A stretch of DNA of 64,000 bases from Natrinema mahii (GTDB taxonomy: Archaea > Halobacteriota > Halobacteria > Halobacteriales > Natrialbaceae). A program made the translations under genes and the position numbers. Every line of letters starts with the position of its first letter. The first letter of the stretch is position 1. The DNA is taken from NCBI GenBank assembly GCA_000690595.2, contig JHUT02000001.1, positions 855,388-919,387 on the forward strand, read 5' to 3'. The notes beneath the pieces were generated by a model. That model searched no databases. It was not told the origin of the DNA and was given only the letters and a program-made list of their open reading frames with translations. Shown here in pieces: positions 43,268-54,040 of this stretch.

Positions 43268-44734
43268 TCACGTCAATATTGCGAGCGTCTCTCGAGGATC
43301 GACGAGTCCGCTCGCCGTGATCAGGACGCCCCAGACGGCGACGCCGAGCGCGACGACGCCAGCGAGGGCGACGAGACTCGAGACGTGGGGAACGGCGATC
43401 AGAACCGCGGCGCCCATTCCCGCCGAGATGACGACGATGAGCGCCAGAGACTGACCGATGCGGGCGTAGTCGAACGCGATCTCGCGGTACATCACGAAGA
43501 CGTTGACGGCCGCGTAGATCCCGTAGGTGACGACGGTCGCGAACGCCGCTCCCGGGACGCCAAAGCGCGGTATCAGGACGACGTTGAGGGCGGCGTTGGC
43601 CGCGGCCGTGACGCCTTTCGCGACGGCCCGGTCCGACGCGCGACCGAGGTAATCCAGCCCGTTCGTGGTCACGTTCGTGATCGCCTGAAAGACGACGTAG
43701 ATCGAGAGCAGTTGGAGGACCGGCACGGCACCGGCGTACTCGGCACCGAAAACCAGTCGGACGGTCGGATCCGCGACGAGGATCAGCCCAACGGCGGCTG
43801 GGACGTACAACAAGAGGACATACTGCAGCGTCGACTCGTAGATCCGCGCCGCTTCCTCGAGTCCGCCGTTTGCCTTCTGTTCGCCGTAGGTCGGCGAGAC
43901 GGAGAAGCCAAGCGAACTGGCTGGGACGAGGACGAAACCGGTGATCTGCTTGCTGAGGACGTAGTAACTGACCGAGACCGGCGTGAGGAAGTAGCCGACC
44001 AGGACCGTGTCGATCCGGTTGTCGAGGACGCTCGCGCCCGAGGAGGCCGTCAGCGGAACGCTGTAGCGAAGCAGTCGGTTCCGGAGTGCCGGCTCGCTGC
44101 CGTCATCGTCGTAGGCCGTATAGAAGCGCCGGTAGAGGAGGACGAGTCCCGCGGCCGTCGCGAGGGCCGCCCCGACCAAATAGCCGAGCAACGCACCGAC
44201 TACCCCGAGGCCGAGAGCGGTAAACGCCATGATGAAACCGACCCGGCTGACGTGGTCGACCACCCTGAGGATCGCACTGAGTTCGACCCGATTGAACCCC
44301 TGGAGAAGCGTCTGGCCGTACGAGTTCAGCGACCGGAAGACGAGATAGACCCCACCGACCAGCAACGGCATCGCTGCCTCTGGGGTCTCGAGGGCGACAG
44401 CAAGGTGCTCGTGACCGACGATCACCGCGCCCGCGACGACCGCGATCAACGCGAGTCGAACGCCCAGCGAGATCCGGAGGATATACGGGACTTTTCCCGC
44501 GTCAGTCTCCTTGTACTCGGAGACGTACCGTGCAGCCGAGCGACCGATACCCAGATCGGCGAACAGCCCCGCGACACCGACGACTGCGATCACGAAGAAC
44601 AACAGCCCGTACTCGTCGGGAGAAAGCAGTACCCGGGCGAGCAACAGCATCAGTAGGCCGTTCGCGACGTTCGTGACCAGACGGGCGCCCAACGTCACTT
44701 TGAAGCCGTCGCGGATCCGTTCAGTGGCCGACAT
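43268..44734 (-). CDS. Polysaccharide flippase (Wzx/AglR-like)
   Basis: 488 residues with 14 predicted membrane helices in the MATE/MOP pattern. The N-terminus DGFKVTLGARLVTNVANGLL and the later SLGFSVSPTYGEQKANGG are typical of archaeal lipid-linked glycan flippases. It should move lipid-linked sugars across the membrane for S-layer glycosylation. It is a close paralogue of the next gene. Confidence 0.8.
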   Translation of the reverse strand: MSATERIRDGFKVTLGARLVTNVANGLLMLLLARVLLSPDEYGLLFFVIAVVGVAGLFADLGIGRSAARYVSEYKETDAGKVPYILRISLGVRLALIAVVAGAVIVGHEHLAVALETPEAAMPLLVGGVYLVFRSLNSYGQTLLQGFNRVELSAILRVVDHVSRVGFIMAFTALGLGVVGALLGYLVGAALATAAGLVLLYRRFYTAYDDDGSEPALRNRLLRYSVPLTASSGASVLDNRIDTVLVGYFLTPVSVSYYVLSKQITGFVLVPASSLGFSVSPTYGEQKANGGLEEAARIYESTLQYVLLLYVPAAVGLILVADPTVRLVFGAEYAGAVPVLQLLSIYVVFQAITNVTTNGLDYLGRASDRAVAKGVTAAANAALNVVLIPRFGVPGAAFATVVTYGIYAAVNVFVMYREIAFDYARIGQSLALIVVISAGMGAAVLIAVPHVSSLVALAGVVALGVAVWGVLITASGLVDPRETLAILT

Positions 44735-45003
44735 CGATCACCGTCTCCGTCGAACGACCCGGCCCCGTAGCCGTCGCCGCCCGACCGAAAACTGTCGCCC
44801 GGTCCCACCGGTGTCGGTGTTCGAACCGTTCCTGATCACTGCCCGGACGGTCCAGGGCTGACGACATTGTTATCATCCGGTTACTTCGACCGAGACCGGT
44901 TTCGACGTCCGAAACGACGCCTACTCGACGCGGTGTTCCGGCAGGGGTCACCCCGCCGACCAGGTCGATCCCGGCCGACTCGAGAATCCGCTTTCCGCCG
45001 ATG

Positions 45004-46470
45004 TCAGGTCAGCTGCGCGGCGGTTGCCCGGAGATCGACCGCTCCGCTGAGCGTCGCCAGCCCGGCCCAGCTTCCCACACCGATCGCGATGACGCCGACG
45101 AGAGCCGGGATCGACGATACGTAGGGGAGAAACGCCGAGACGGCGATTCCCATTCCGGTGGCGATCGCAAGCGCAAGCGCGAGCGATCGGGCCAGCCGCC
45201 GCCGGTCGAGCGAGAGTTCGCGGTGCATGACGTAGACGTTGAGCAGCGTGTAGAGCCCGAACGTCACAACGGTCGCAGCGGCCGCGCCCGCGGCGCCGTA
45301 GATCGGGATCAGAACGATGTTGAGTGCGACGTTGCCGGTCGAAGTCACTCCCTTCGCCACGGCTCGCGCCTTCGCCCGTCCCAAATAGTCCAGCCCGTTC
45401 GTCGTCACGTCGGTGATCGACTGGAAAACGACGTAGACGCCGAGTGTCTGTAATACCGGGGCCGCGCCCGCGTACTCCGCACCGAAAACGAGCCTGACGG
45501 CCGGCTCCGCGACGAGGATCATCCCCACCGCTGCCGGCAGATACAGCAAGAGCACGTACCGAAGCGACTGCTGGTAAAGCCGGGCGGCGCGATCGAGCGA
45601 GTCGGTCGCCTTCTGTTCCCCGAAGGCCGGGGACAGCGAGAAGCCAAGCGACCCCGACGGGACGGTGACGAACTCACTGATCTGTTTGCCGAGTACGTAG
45701 TAACTGACTGCGACGGGGTTGCCGAAGGCCCCGACCAGCACAGTATCGACGCGCCGGTCGAGGACGTTCGCACTGTGAGAGGCCGTCAGCGGAACGCCGT
45801 ATCGAAGGAGACGGTTACGAAGGGACCGACTTCCACCGCCATCCTCGTACTGCGTGTAGAACTCGCGATAGAGCAGAGCGGCCCCGAGACACGTCGCGAG
45901 GACGGCCCCGATAACGTAGCCGGCTAACGCACCGACGACGCCCAGACCGAGGGCAGTCAACGCGGCGACGAACAGGACCCGCGTCACGTTGTTGACCACC
46001 CCAATGACGGCGCTCAAGTCCACCCGGTTGAACCCCTGAAAGAGCCGCTGGTGGTACGAGTACAGCGAGAGAAAGCACAGATAGACCGCACCGAGAAGCA
46101 ACAGCGTCGACAGTTCCGGCGCCTCGAGAACGTCGGCGACGACATCACGGACCAACACGAGCAGACTGCCGACGACACCGATCAGGAGAAGGCGGTACCG
46201 CAGCGATGTCCGTAGGATAAACGGCACCGACGACGGGTCGGTCTCCTTCCGGTCCGAGACGTATCGCGCCGCGGACCGGGAGAGCCCGAGATCGGCGCCC
46301 AGTTGCAACACGGAGACGATCGCGATCACCAGAAACAACAGCCCGTACTCGTCCGGCGTCAACAAAAACCGGGCGAGCAACAGCATCAACAGGCCGTTCG
46401 CGACGCTGTTGACGATGCGTCCCCCGAGCGTCGCCTTGAACCCATCGAGGACGCGATCAGTTACCGACAT
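45004..46470 (-). CDS. Polysaccharide flippase, tandem paralogue
   Basis: 488 residues from the ATG at 46470, clearly a duplicate of 43268-44734: SLGFSLSPAFGEQKATDSLD, RLVFGAEYAGAAPVLQTLGV and TNGLDYLGRAKARAVAKGVT align without gaps. Fourteen membrane helices. An upstream start at 46515 adds 15 basic residues and is less likely. About 270 bp without a gene separate the copies, so they may be expressed separately for different glycans. Confidence 0.8.
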   Translation of the reverse strand: MSVTDRVLDGFKATLGGRIVNSVANGLLMLLLARFLLTPDEYGLLFLVIAIVSVLQLGADLGLSRSAARYVSDRKETDPSSVPFILRTSLRYRLLLIGVVGSLLVLVRDVVADVLEAPELSTLLLLGAVYLCFLSLYSYHQRLFQGFNRVDLSAVIGVVNNVTRVLFVAALTALGLGVVGALAGYVIGAVLATCLGAALLYREFYTQYEDGGGSRSLRNRLLRYGVPLTASHSANVLDRRVDTVLVGAFGNPVAVSYYVLGKQISEFVTVPSGSLGFSLSPAFGEQKATDSLDRAARLYQQSLRYVLLLYLPAAVGMILVAEPAVRLVFGAEYAGAAPVLQTLGVYVVFQSITDVTTNGLDYLGRAKARAVAKGVTSTGNVALNIVLIPIYGAAGAAAATVVTFGLYTLLNVYVMHRELSLDRRRLARSLALALAIATGMGIAVSAFLPYVSSIPALVGVIAIGVGSWAGLATLSGAVDLRATAAQLT

Positions 46471-47505
46471 GGACAGTCGTGACTCGAGTCGACGACGAAC
46501 GAACGGATCGACCACTCCATAGGCGATGGGTCACGCATCTCGACCTCGACCGGCACACGGCGTTTCTGGGCGGGCGATTCGCCGAGACTGCCTCTCGAAC
46601 CCGATACGGCGCATTCGGTTCTCGAGACGGGCAGTGAAATCATTGTAATCCGGATCGTATATCCGGTACGGCGGCCCATACCGGTCCCGTAACCGCGTCC
46701 CAGGCGAGTCGTGCCGTCCGACGCGAGTCCGACCTGCGCTGACGTGGAGACTATCGTAGCCGCTGAAACGGTACACACACTGATCGCAAGCCACCGTTCG
46801 ATCAGGTGTGCAATGCGTTCAGCGGCTACTGTCGGTGTGGTCGCGTAACCACCTCTTACCTGGCGACCGTCTCTCGGTCCGGAACCGATGAGACCGTTCG
46901 TATCGGCGCCGAGGCTATCGGCCGAACTCGATAAGCGGTCACTGTTCGAAGCGAAAAACGGCGAGTTCGGCAGTTACTCGTTGCCGAACATCTGGCGCAT
47001 CACCCGTTAGTATTGAACACATTGTATTGTTAGAAGTGATCTAATCCTCTTCTCTTTCGTCTCAATTGGAAGTCAGTCTTGACGAGAATCCGCCCGGAAC
47101 TATACCCAGTTTGGTGCGAATCCTCTTTTTCGCACCAAACTACCAACTATTCACTGAGAATCGAAATCACATTGTGAGTGGCCAGTACAGCATTCAAAAT
47201 CCGTCCTGTATCTTTTTCCATTCCGTGGTAGAACACACTCGTTTTTCTTTAACCCCGAATAGTTTCGACTCTGTGTAACAGTAATCCCAGTCTTGTTCGA
47301 ATTCCGGCTTCTGGTTTTTATGTTCCCAGTTGATTGATTCGACAGCGTTGATCTTGATCCCGTTAAAGACCATGTCTCTATATTCTACGGGAGGGGATAT
47401 AAATCTTGTCAGATACTCAACCGTTACCTTTATCAGAAAAGCGGACGCCGCACAATCAATTCCAAGCCTACGTTCACCTCAAGTTCATTCTCTCTCGCTT
47501 CACTA
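46471..47505. other. Gene-poor region and transition to A+T-rich DNA
   Basis: About 1 kb with no convincing gene. Up to roughly 47000 it is GC-rich and holds short leftward frames without domain features, possibly remnants; a hairpin TTCGGCA/TGCCGAA lies near 46965-46990. After 47000 it becomes A+T-rich. A TATA-like CTTTATCAG at about 47430-47438 precedes the next gene. Confidence 0.4.
47108..47141. repeat. Perfect 13-bp inverted repeat
   Basis: AGTTTGGTGCGAA (47108-47120) and TTCGCACCAAACT (47129-47141) flank TCCTCTTT. It stands near the point where base composition changes and could be a terminator or an element end. Confidence 0.4.
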
Positions 47506-48528
47506 ATGTGTATGAAAATAAACAAACAGTTAGAAAGAAATACTAACCGACTAATGTTGATCGCAACCAGCATGCGGCGACCATCACTCCCACTCTCAAC
47601 ATGGGTTGTAAACCTCCGTGATCGTCTTCACCACGGGTTGATGTGGCTACTTCGCGGAACAATCGCGGTTCTCACTTGGATTTTCGGACTCTACCTCCCT
47701 TCTCGAGAAACCATCTGGAACACACTGGTTCTCTGGTGGCGTCGATACTCAGGATTTTCCGCGAGTGTTTTCCTCGCAATCCTCCCTGCCCTCACGTACA
47801 TCCTCATCGAGGAATACACTGGTCTCTCCAGAATCCGAACCGAACGATCATGGTGGGGGAATTTCTTCGTTGATCTTGCCGAGATAGCTACTGTCATTCT
47901 TGTTGTCGCGTTTTTCGCGGTGTACTTCCTTCGGACACTGTACTGGTTCCAAGAGACACTCCCGAAATACTGGAACCGATACACACCACCACATGTTCGT
48001 GAGAATACGACCGCAAAGGCAGAAGATACTGATCGATCAGTTTCGGACGTGTTTGATGACTCGGAATGGGGTGCGTTAAAATGGTTTAGTTATGGAATCG
48101 GATTCTTTGCTGGTCTCATTCTCTTTCTTCTCGGCCTCGAGAGAGGATTAGACATGACTGGTCTCCTTCCAGAATTTGAAGAGCATATCGTGCAAGGATT
48201 ATCCGAAGATGGACTCGTGAGTTCCTTCGCGCAAATGGTGAAAATGCTACCATTGGTTGGAGAAGTCTACAGTTTCACCGGAGAACTCCCTGGGGAAACC
48301 TTTCTTGGAAAAGTATTGCTGAACGGCACAGCAGTGTTCTTTGCCGTTGCCGTACGGAATTGGGCATACATGTTTGAACACATTGACCATGTTTATCGAG
48401 ACTTCGATAACGCCGGTCTATGGCGATCATTCCGGTACGTTCTCTATCTTTTCTTCAACGGGGTCGCCAATTTATTTACGAGTGGACTCATTATCTTAGT
48501 GGTCGGTGCTGAGCTCGCGTTCGTGTAG
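47506..48528 (+). CDS. Multi-helix membrane protein of unknown function
   Basis: 340 residues with about six membrane segments, for example GTIAVLTWIFGLYL, FSASVFLAILPALTYILI, EIATVILVVAFFAVYFL and GIGFFAGLILFLLGL. An acidic stretch follows the third helix (AEDTDRSVSDVFDDSE). The start may be the second ATG (MKINKQ). Codons are A+T-rich compared with the host. No family recognised. Confidence 0.6.
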   Translation: MCMKINKQLERNTNRLMLIATSMRRPSLPLSTWVVNLRDRLHHGLMWLLRGTIAVLTWIFGLYLPSRETIWNTLVLWWRRYSGFSASVFLAILPALTYILIEEYTGLSRIRTERSWWGNFFVDLAEIATVILVVAFFAVYFLRTLYWFQETLPKYWNRYTPPHVRENTTAKAEDTDRSVSDVFDDSEWGALKWFSYGIGFFAGLILFLLGLERGLDMTGLLPEFEEHIVQGLSEDGLVSSFAQMVKMLPLVGEVYSFTGELPGETFLGKVLLNGTAVFFAVAVRNWAYMFEHIDHVYRDFDNAGLWRSFRYVLYLFFNGVANLFTSGLIILVVGAELAFV

Positions 48529-49096
48529 GGGTACCTCGGTTCAGTCGGTATTGTAAATCGACTCTGCGTTGGCTCGAGAGAATGACAGTCTTGTTTCAAA
48601 TAGGAATCTTAAGACCCGGATCGGGGTCACGCTAGCTGACAACACGCAAGCAACACCAACTACCAATGTGATACAGGATCAAACGCAACGAAACTCCATA
48701 ATATCGCTTCAAACGCCTTTCAGCAGGGCAGTTGTCGCTATAATCGTGAATTTTGTTGTTCTGACGCTAGACCTAACCGTGAACAAAACGATATATTCGC
48801 TTTAGGTTGCTTGGAATCGGGATATTTGCCGATAACCGGGTCGCGCCTTTTGTGTGCATTTTTCGTATATCGGAATCGAAGCAATATCTCGGAGTTTCGC
48901 TCGATGAAGCTCAAAATATTTCCGCGAAATTGCTGAGATAGTAGGGTATTTGTCCCAAGGTTAGTGGAACCATAGCAGCGTCAAGACTAGAAATAGAAGG
49001 GTGGAATGGAAGAGGCACTCCCACTGAAGAAGGCCCGAAAACACTACCTCAAAAGTATGACAAGAGAGTGTGCGAACAGCTAGCACTCAGTCGAAA
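48529..49096. other. No gene seen
   Basis: A+T-rich spacer between convergent genes. A rightward frame at 48569-48805 with a hydrophobic end lacks a ribosome site and any recognisable feature. Confidence 0.4.
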
Positions 49097-52000
49097 TCAG
49101 TCGCCCGCAGTGATGGTGACAGTGTTATGATCAAGCACACGCATGAGACCACGATCTTGAAGTTGATCGGCAGCGTCTGGATCATACTCGTCACCGACAG
49201 CGTCGGGGAGGTCGAAGGGGTCAATCACATCATCAGCGTCCTGCAAGGTCGCCATGATCTCCCGTTCAGCCGCAGTCAGTTCAAAATCATCAAGGTCGAT
49301 TGACTCTGACTCTGATTCTGCGTCCGCATCGGCGCGTGACGACGTTTTCTCTGCACTGTTGGAGTCATCACCTTCGGGATCGGTGGTATCGCTGCTATCA
49401 GCGTTCTCACCGGAATCGTCATTACTGTCGTCGTCACTGTTGTCGTTGTCTTCGTCGTCAGCATCGTCTTCGCCCACGACAGTGAAACGACCCTCATCAT
49501 CCATTGAGAACTCCCCTTTCCGGAGTCCCTTCATCAGCGCCGCATCCACATCTTCCATCGACACGTCATCACCACCAACCCGATTCAAGATTTTCTCTAC
49601 AGACGCCCCAGATCCGCTCAAGTTACCAAGTTGGATGATAGCGTTCGTCACTTCCGCGAACAGATTTTCACCACCATCAGCCGCGACCTGCGAACTAGAG
49701 TCACCGGAGGAATCTTCTTGCATTGTCTTCTCAACCGTTGACGGATCAAAGTTAGGATCGGCCACATCAAAATTGAATGCATTGAGATTGAAGTCAAGTT
49801 TCTCTGTGGCATGGATCGGATCAATACGTGCACACCGATTTAACCCCGACGTTACTTGCGAGTGCGAGATCACGTAGCTATCGTTCTTATCCGCGTGCTC
49901 CTTCATGTGATCCTTGTAATCCGACGCGCTATTCAGCAGATCCACACTAGTAATGTCGTGATCCCGAACGTATTTCGAGACCTGGTCGTGACAGGACGCA
50001 AGATGCAACGCCAACTGCTGCTCCGCTGACCCCTCGTGCACTGCGTCATAGTGTGTGCCTCGCTCCAAATATCCGGCCTGCGCAGCCCGTGCCAGCAGCT
50101 CGATAAAATCATCTAGGTGCGTATTCCGACCACCATCATCACCACCCATTTCCTTGGCAGCGTACAGCATCGCCTCGTCAACAGCATCGTCACTCGGTGT
50201 AACGGTTTGATCATCTACACCAGCCTCCTCGGCGAGTGACTCAGCAAACCGTTCCACCATGGACATACCGAAATGCACGGTCTGAATTCCTTGCGACGGC
50301 AAATCACCCAAATCATCAATACCGTTCTCAGCAAGGAATTCGAGACTATACTTCCACGACTCTCGCCACATCTCACGCAGATCAGATTCATCCAGGCCGA
50401 GAACAAACTGGTAGTACGCTAGTGCGTGCTGCTTCAGATTCGGCTGGACAGGGTAGTGGGAATTCCCATCTGCGTCCTTGTAGTCTTCCCCATTCAACTT
50501 TGAAAACGCAATAGTCGTTTCTGACGCCTCCTCCTGCACGTTCGACAAGAAACGCGTTTGTAGACTCCGACGCTCCTCTGCATTCCCCTGTACTCCTTGT
50601 TCACCCGACACCAATACTGGCGACCGGAGACACATGCCACTGTCAGAGTCGTCAGGATTCCCACGTGATGCGACCTCCTGGGTAGTGGTTCCCCGGAACA
50701 ACTTTTGAAGCGTGACACTTCATAATCTGCCAGATCACCTGGTTTATATTCATCAAACCACATCGGTAGCGAATCAGTTGATGCCATGGCAAGCAACAAT
50801 GCGAACTTTGTATTATCTACCTGCATCGGGGTTCCGTCCAGCCCAAAGATTTTGTGCAGAATTTCAATTGATTTAGATTTGCCTGACCCGGCCTCGCCAG
50901 TCACGTGTGCAGCGTTAAACTGACCCGTCCAATCCTGTATGTATGGTCGTAGCGGCACCGAGTACAACCAACCCAGCAACGGGATCAGCCGGTCGCTATT
51001 CCGCATATCGGTAACCAAATCAATGATCTTGAGAACCTCTTCAGGATCATAATCAGACCCCATTTCTGAATCGAGACTCCATGCACGCTCTGACGTGATT
51101 CCCCGTTCAATGTACGTTGTTTCAGGTTCGTCGGCCCATCCATCCTCCGTTAATACCCCGTTTGGAGTCACGAACTCACCCGTATCAGGGTTGAACCCCA
51201 TGACACGCGTTCCAGCGCGCATTGGCGCATCTTGCGCACCGACAAGCTTCCGTAGCTCGCCGAGATACCGCGGCTCAGCGTCCCATGATGTGGTGACCCC
51301 TTTCACAACGTGACTTTTGAACTTCCGAGCGTCGTTGAACACTGTTGCGGGGACTTTGACTTCGTATGGGTCTTCTCCGGTGGCCGGAATCACTCGCATC
51401 TCGATCTGCCGCTCACCTTCATCAAACAGGAAGGACAGCACCTCCAAACGGAAGTTTGCGGCTTCACGCCAGCGCTGTTCGATAGAACCATCTTTCTTCT
51501 CGATTTCATCATACCAGCCACAGCGATTCCCCTCGTACTGTAGGTCGCTGCGCGAGTCGAACCCCTTATTTGACTCGTCTTTCGAGCCCGTACTCGCACT
51601 CGTGCTTTTGTTTGGGCTTGTGCTCGTTGGTGCAGTGCCTCCATGATAGGAGATATCGCACGTGCACGTCTCGTCAGCATCGAGAATCCCGTGCTCTCGC
51701 AACGTAGAGATGGCTGGTGGGGCAAGACCATCCGCATCCATCTTCCGAGCAAGACGCTCCAGATGTTCTCGAGTCAACGCCTTGTCGAACTCTGTCGAAT
51801 CATCCCGTGGGGCATACTCCCCGAAGTCCTCTGTCACAGTGTCCACCTCGTACCCTGCGGCGAGGCCAAGCAAACCAGCGAACGTATCAATCTTGAATGC
51901 GTTCGGATGCTCGTCACGGGCCTCACTCGCACGGAATGACAGCGCCGCATGGTAACAGTCCGGTCTCTCGTCTGGAGCTTCACCACGGTCAAACTCTATA

Positions 52001-52665
52001 TTAACAGGGTTACTCGGATCGTGCTCGCCGATCGGTTCCCCGTCGATGCACACGCGGTCAAGGACTTCTCCGACGGAGAAGAATACCGGGATGGAAGCAT
52101 CATTCACCAAATCGTACGAGCTGTTCTCGCAACCTGGAACGTCTGCGGGCGCTACCACGTGGGACGTCACTGCGTCACCGCGCAGATCAATCCAGTCGTA
52201 ATTCAGGTTGATATCGGATTCTGACACCGACTCGTGGAGAGCGAAGTATAGGTGCGCACCACCATTCTGACTCTTCACGATCGGTACGTTAGAGCCATCC
52301 GTGATGTCTACGTCGTCAATGTCGTATTCGTCGATCTTGTAAATGTCAAGGTCGAGAATGAACAGATGGAATTCTGTGTTCTCGGGAGCGTCGAGGCCGA
52401 CGACTCCCCATCGGTCGTGACTCGAATCGAGGACTTCATCGTGCGTGTACACGTCGTCGGCCTCGTCGAAGTCCTGTGAGTACCCTCCCCATGCGTCCAT
52501 CGGGAGTTTCTCTCCGTCTGCAACACGGATGTACCGGAAGTTCTCGAAATTGAATTCGAGATTCTCGCCGTCGGCACCGTCGTCAGTGTCGTTAGTGGTT
52601 GTTGTCGATACGTCAGGTTCGTCTTGAGGGACGGCAGAGTCTCCCTCAACCGTTTTATCTGTCAT
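49097..52665 (-). pseudogene. Primase-polymerase/helicase of a plasmid or virus, one-base frameshift
   Basis: Read leftward from the ATG at 52665, which has GGTGA eight bases before it. The N-terminal part resembles archaeo-eukaryotic primase-polymerases (FHLFILDLDIYKID, SQNGGAHLYF, DLRGDAVTSHVVAPA). The central helicase shows Walker A (HVTGEAGSGKSKSIEIL) and Walker B (DSLPMWFDEYKPGD). Near 50697 the frame is lost: RF-K in one frame continues as LFRGTTTQEVASRG in the next, and the protein runs to 49097. Restoring one A in a run of four As on the coding strand would give one protein of about 1190 residues with an acidic linker and a winged-helix-like end. Sequencing error, real mutation or programmed shift cannot be separated here. 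Confidence 0.7.
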
Positions 52666-52835
52666 ATTCTTCACCATGAGGAAGAGCGCTGAGTGCGCAG
52701 CGCCGTCGATCCTCACTTACCCTGTCATATGCGATGGGGGGAATAAAACCATTTGGGAGCTAGATGTAAACGGTGAAACAAAGTGGCGGTTCCAGTGGAC
52801 ACTCACACTTCCAGTGCTTCCACTGTCTTTTCATT
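52666..52835. other. Spacer between primase start and iteron region
   Basis: A rightward frame starting at 52676 has no supporting feature. This stretch also carries a CTTCACCATGAGG motif (52669-52681) found again at 53197-53209. Confidence 0.35.
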
Positions 52836-53105
52836 TAACACCCGACCCGACGTTTGACACCCCGGGTGTTAACCAAAAAGCGCATGACGGCAACGGGATG
52901 AAATGGCATTTAACGGATTTAACGGCAAAAGCTGGGTATGTGTGTGTGGTGACAGAGGGAGAGGAAAAGAATAGAGAGAGAAGGAGCGGAAAGAAAACAC
53001 ACCCTTCAACTAGGGTGTTAAATCCGTTAAATGCGTTAGCTCCCCTCCGCCGTGTTGCGATTTTCAGTTTAACACCCATCCGTTGACTACCGTAAAGGGT
53101 GTTAA
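52836..53105. repeat. Origin-like cluster of GGGTGTTAA motifs
   Basis: Five copies of GGGTGTTAA or its complement: 52836-52845 (TTTAACACCC), 52864-52872, 53013-53021, 53068-53077 and 53097-53105, in mixed orientation. They lie immediately upstream of the primase-helicase gene, the usual place for the origin of such elements. Confidence 0.55.
52909..53034. repeat. 18-bp perfect inverted repeat
   Basis: GCATTTAACGGATTTAAC at about 52906-52923 is the exact complement, reversed, of GTTAAATCCGTTAAATGC at about 53017-53034. It overlaps the GGGTGTTAA cluster and strengthens the view that this is a replication origin or partition site. Confidence 0.5.
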
Positions 53106-53152
53106 ATCGAGGCCAGAGAAGAATACTTAACTCGAGTCCAACAAATAATCTC

Positions 53153-53406
53153 TTGGAACGACTGATAGTCGTTCCAGCTCGCCCTCGGAAAAGGAAATCT
53201 TCACCATGAGGCGAGCGATCCTCGGGTGGGAGTAGTGCCCCACCTAACTTCGTTCGCCAACTCACAGATATGGCCATAGATGATCGTTTAGATACTCTAA
53301 TGATCGCACTAATGCTTATATGAGTAGAGGATGTACATTAGGGTGAAGCGGTCGTCCGCTTCCTTCATCCATGAGGAGCCTTCGTTGGCGGGAGTAGTGC
53401 CCCGCC
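53153..53406 (+). ncRNA. Duplicated two-hairpin element with tiny open frames
   Basis: Unit 1 (53153-53244): hairpin GGAACGACT-GAT-AGTCGTTCC, then CTTCACCATGAGG, then GGTGGG-AGTAGTGC-CCCACC. Unit 2 (53345-53406): hairpin GAAGCGG-TCGT-CCGCTTC, then CTTCATCCATGAGG, then GGCGGG-AGTAGTGC-CCCGCC. The 8-nt loop is identical while the stems differ by a matched base-pair change. In each unit the ATG opens a frame of 8-9 codons that stops at the TAG inside the second hairpin. It could be a regulatory RNA or leader-peptide attenuator. Confidence 0.45.
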
Positions 53407-53878
53407 GCTATTCATTTTAGAAGTTGTTTCCAGTAGCACCGCAGTCGCTTGACGGCTAGTATTTTCGGATAGGATTAGTGACGAATCTAATATCGTTCGG
53501 GACAAACATTCACATGTCCATCAGGTGGAAGTTGGGAAACTTCACGCATACATACGCAATCATGTGACATCCGTTTGGTTCAGTTCAGATCCAGCCTCAT
53601 CATCGTCTCGACTCCCCACGTGGGAGTCGGTTTGGTTTACTCAGACTCTCGCTCTCCTCCTTTCAGATCATCTCGACACACCCCAGAATCCGACTGTAAC
53701 ACCTGACACGTTCCACCCACTGGGGGACACCGTAACCGAAATGAGATCTGCCAGTTCCCAACGCCATCAACGCCTCTCTGTGTGGAATTCCATTAGTCAC
53801 CCATCAGCGTTTTACTAGTGAAAATGTGATTATATATGGTGGGGAAATAATATAGAATCAAACAATAGAATTACTTGT
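53407..53878. other. No gene seen
   Basis: A rightward frame at 53525-53818 has composition unlike its neighbours and no motif. A hairpin CGACTCCC-CACGT-GGGAGTCG lies near 53607-53627. ATTATATATGG at about 53828-53838 looks like a TATA box for the small genes that follow. Confidence 0.35.
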
Positions 53879-54040
53879 GAAATCGTCGAAGAAGTACTCT
53901 CACGAGACCGAGAACCGCTGACGTGCGACGACTGCGGGAACGAAGTTGACGGCCTACACGCCGCAGAGTCACTCGTCGAATCCGGCAGCTTAGCTCGGAT
54001 CTGTTCCGAGTGTAAAGAAGCTCGAGGCGAGGAGCGATGA
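53879..54040 (+). CDS. Small zinc-finger ORF without a clear start
   Basis: The frame EIVEEVLSRDREPLTCDDCG...ICSECKEARGEER has two CxxC pairs like other haloarchaeal mini zinc fingers and ends with a TGA that overlaps the next ATG. It is open back to 53822 but contains no ATG, GTG or TTG, so the start given is only the first zinc-finger-like codon. It may be a decayed gene or use a rare start. Confidence 0.35.
   Translation, partial: EIVEEVLSRDREPLTCDDCGNEVDGLHAAESLVESGSLARICSECKEARGEER

Noticed and set aside
43175..44656. 493-codon rightward frame
   Set aside because: Mirror of the flippase gene; charged composition typical of antisense membrane codons.
46531..46794. 87-codon leftward frame
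   Set aside because: No domain, no promoter and composition like non-coding GC-rich DNA; perhaps a remnant, but I cannot support it.
53153..53406. CRISPR-like repeats
   Set aside because: Only two units of unequal spacing and with changed stems; no array of spacers and no cas genes in the window.
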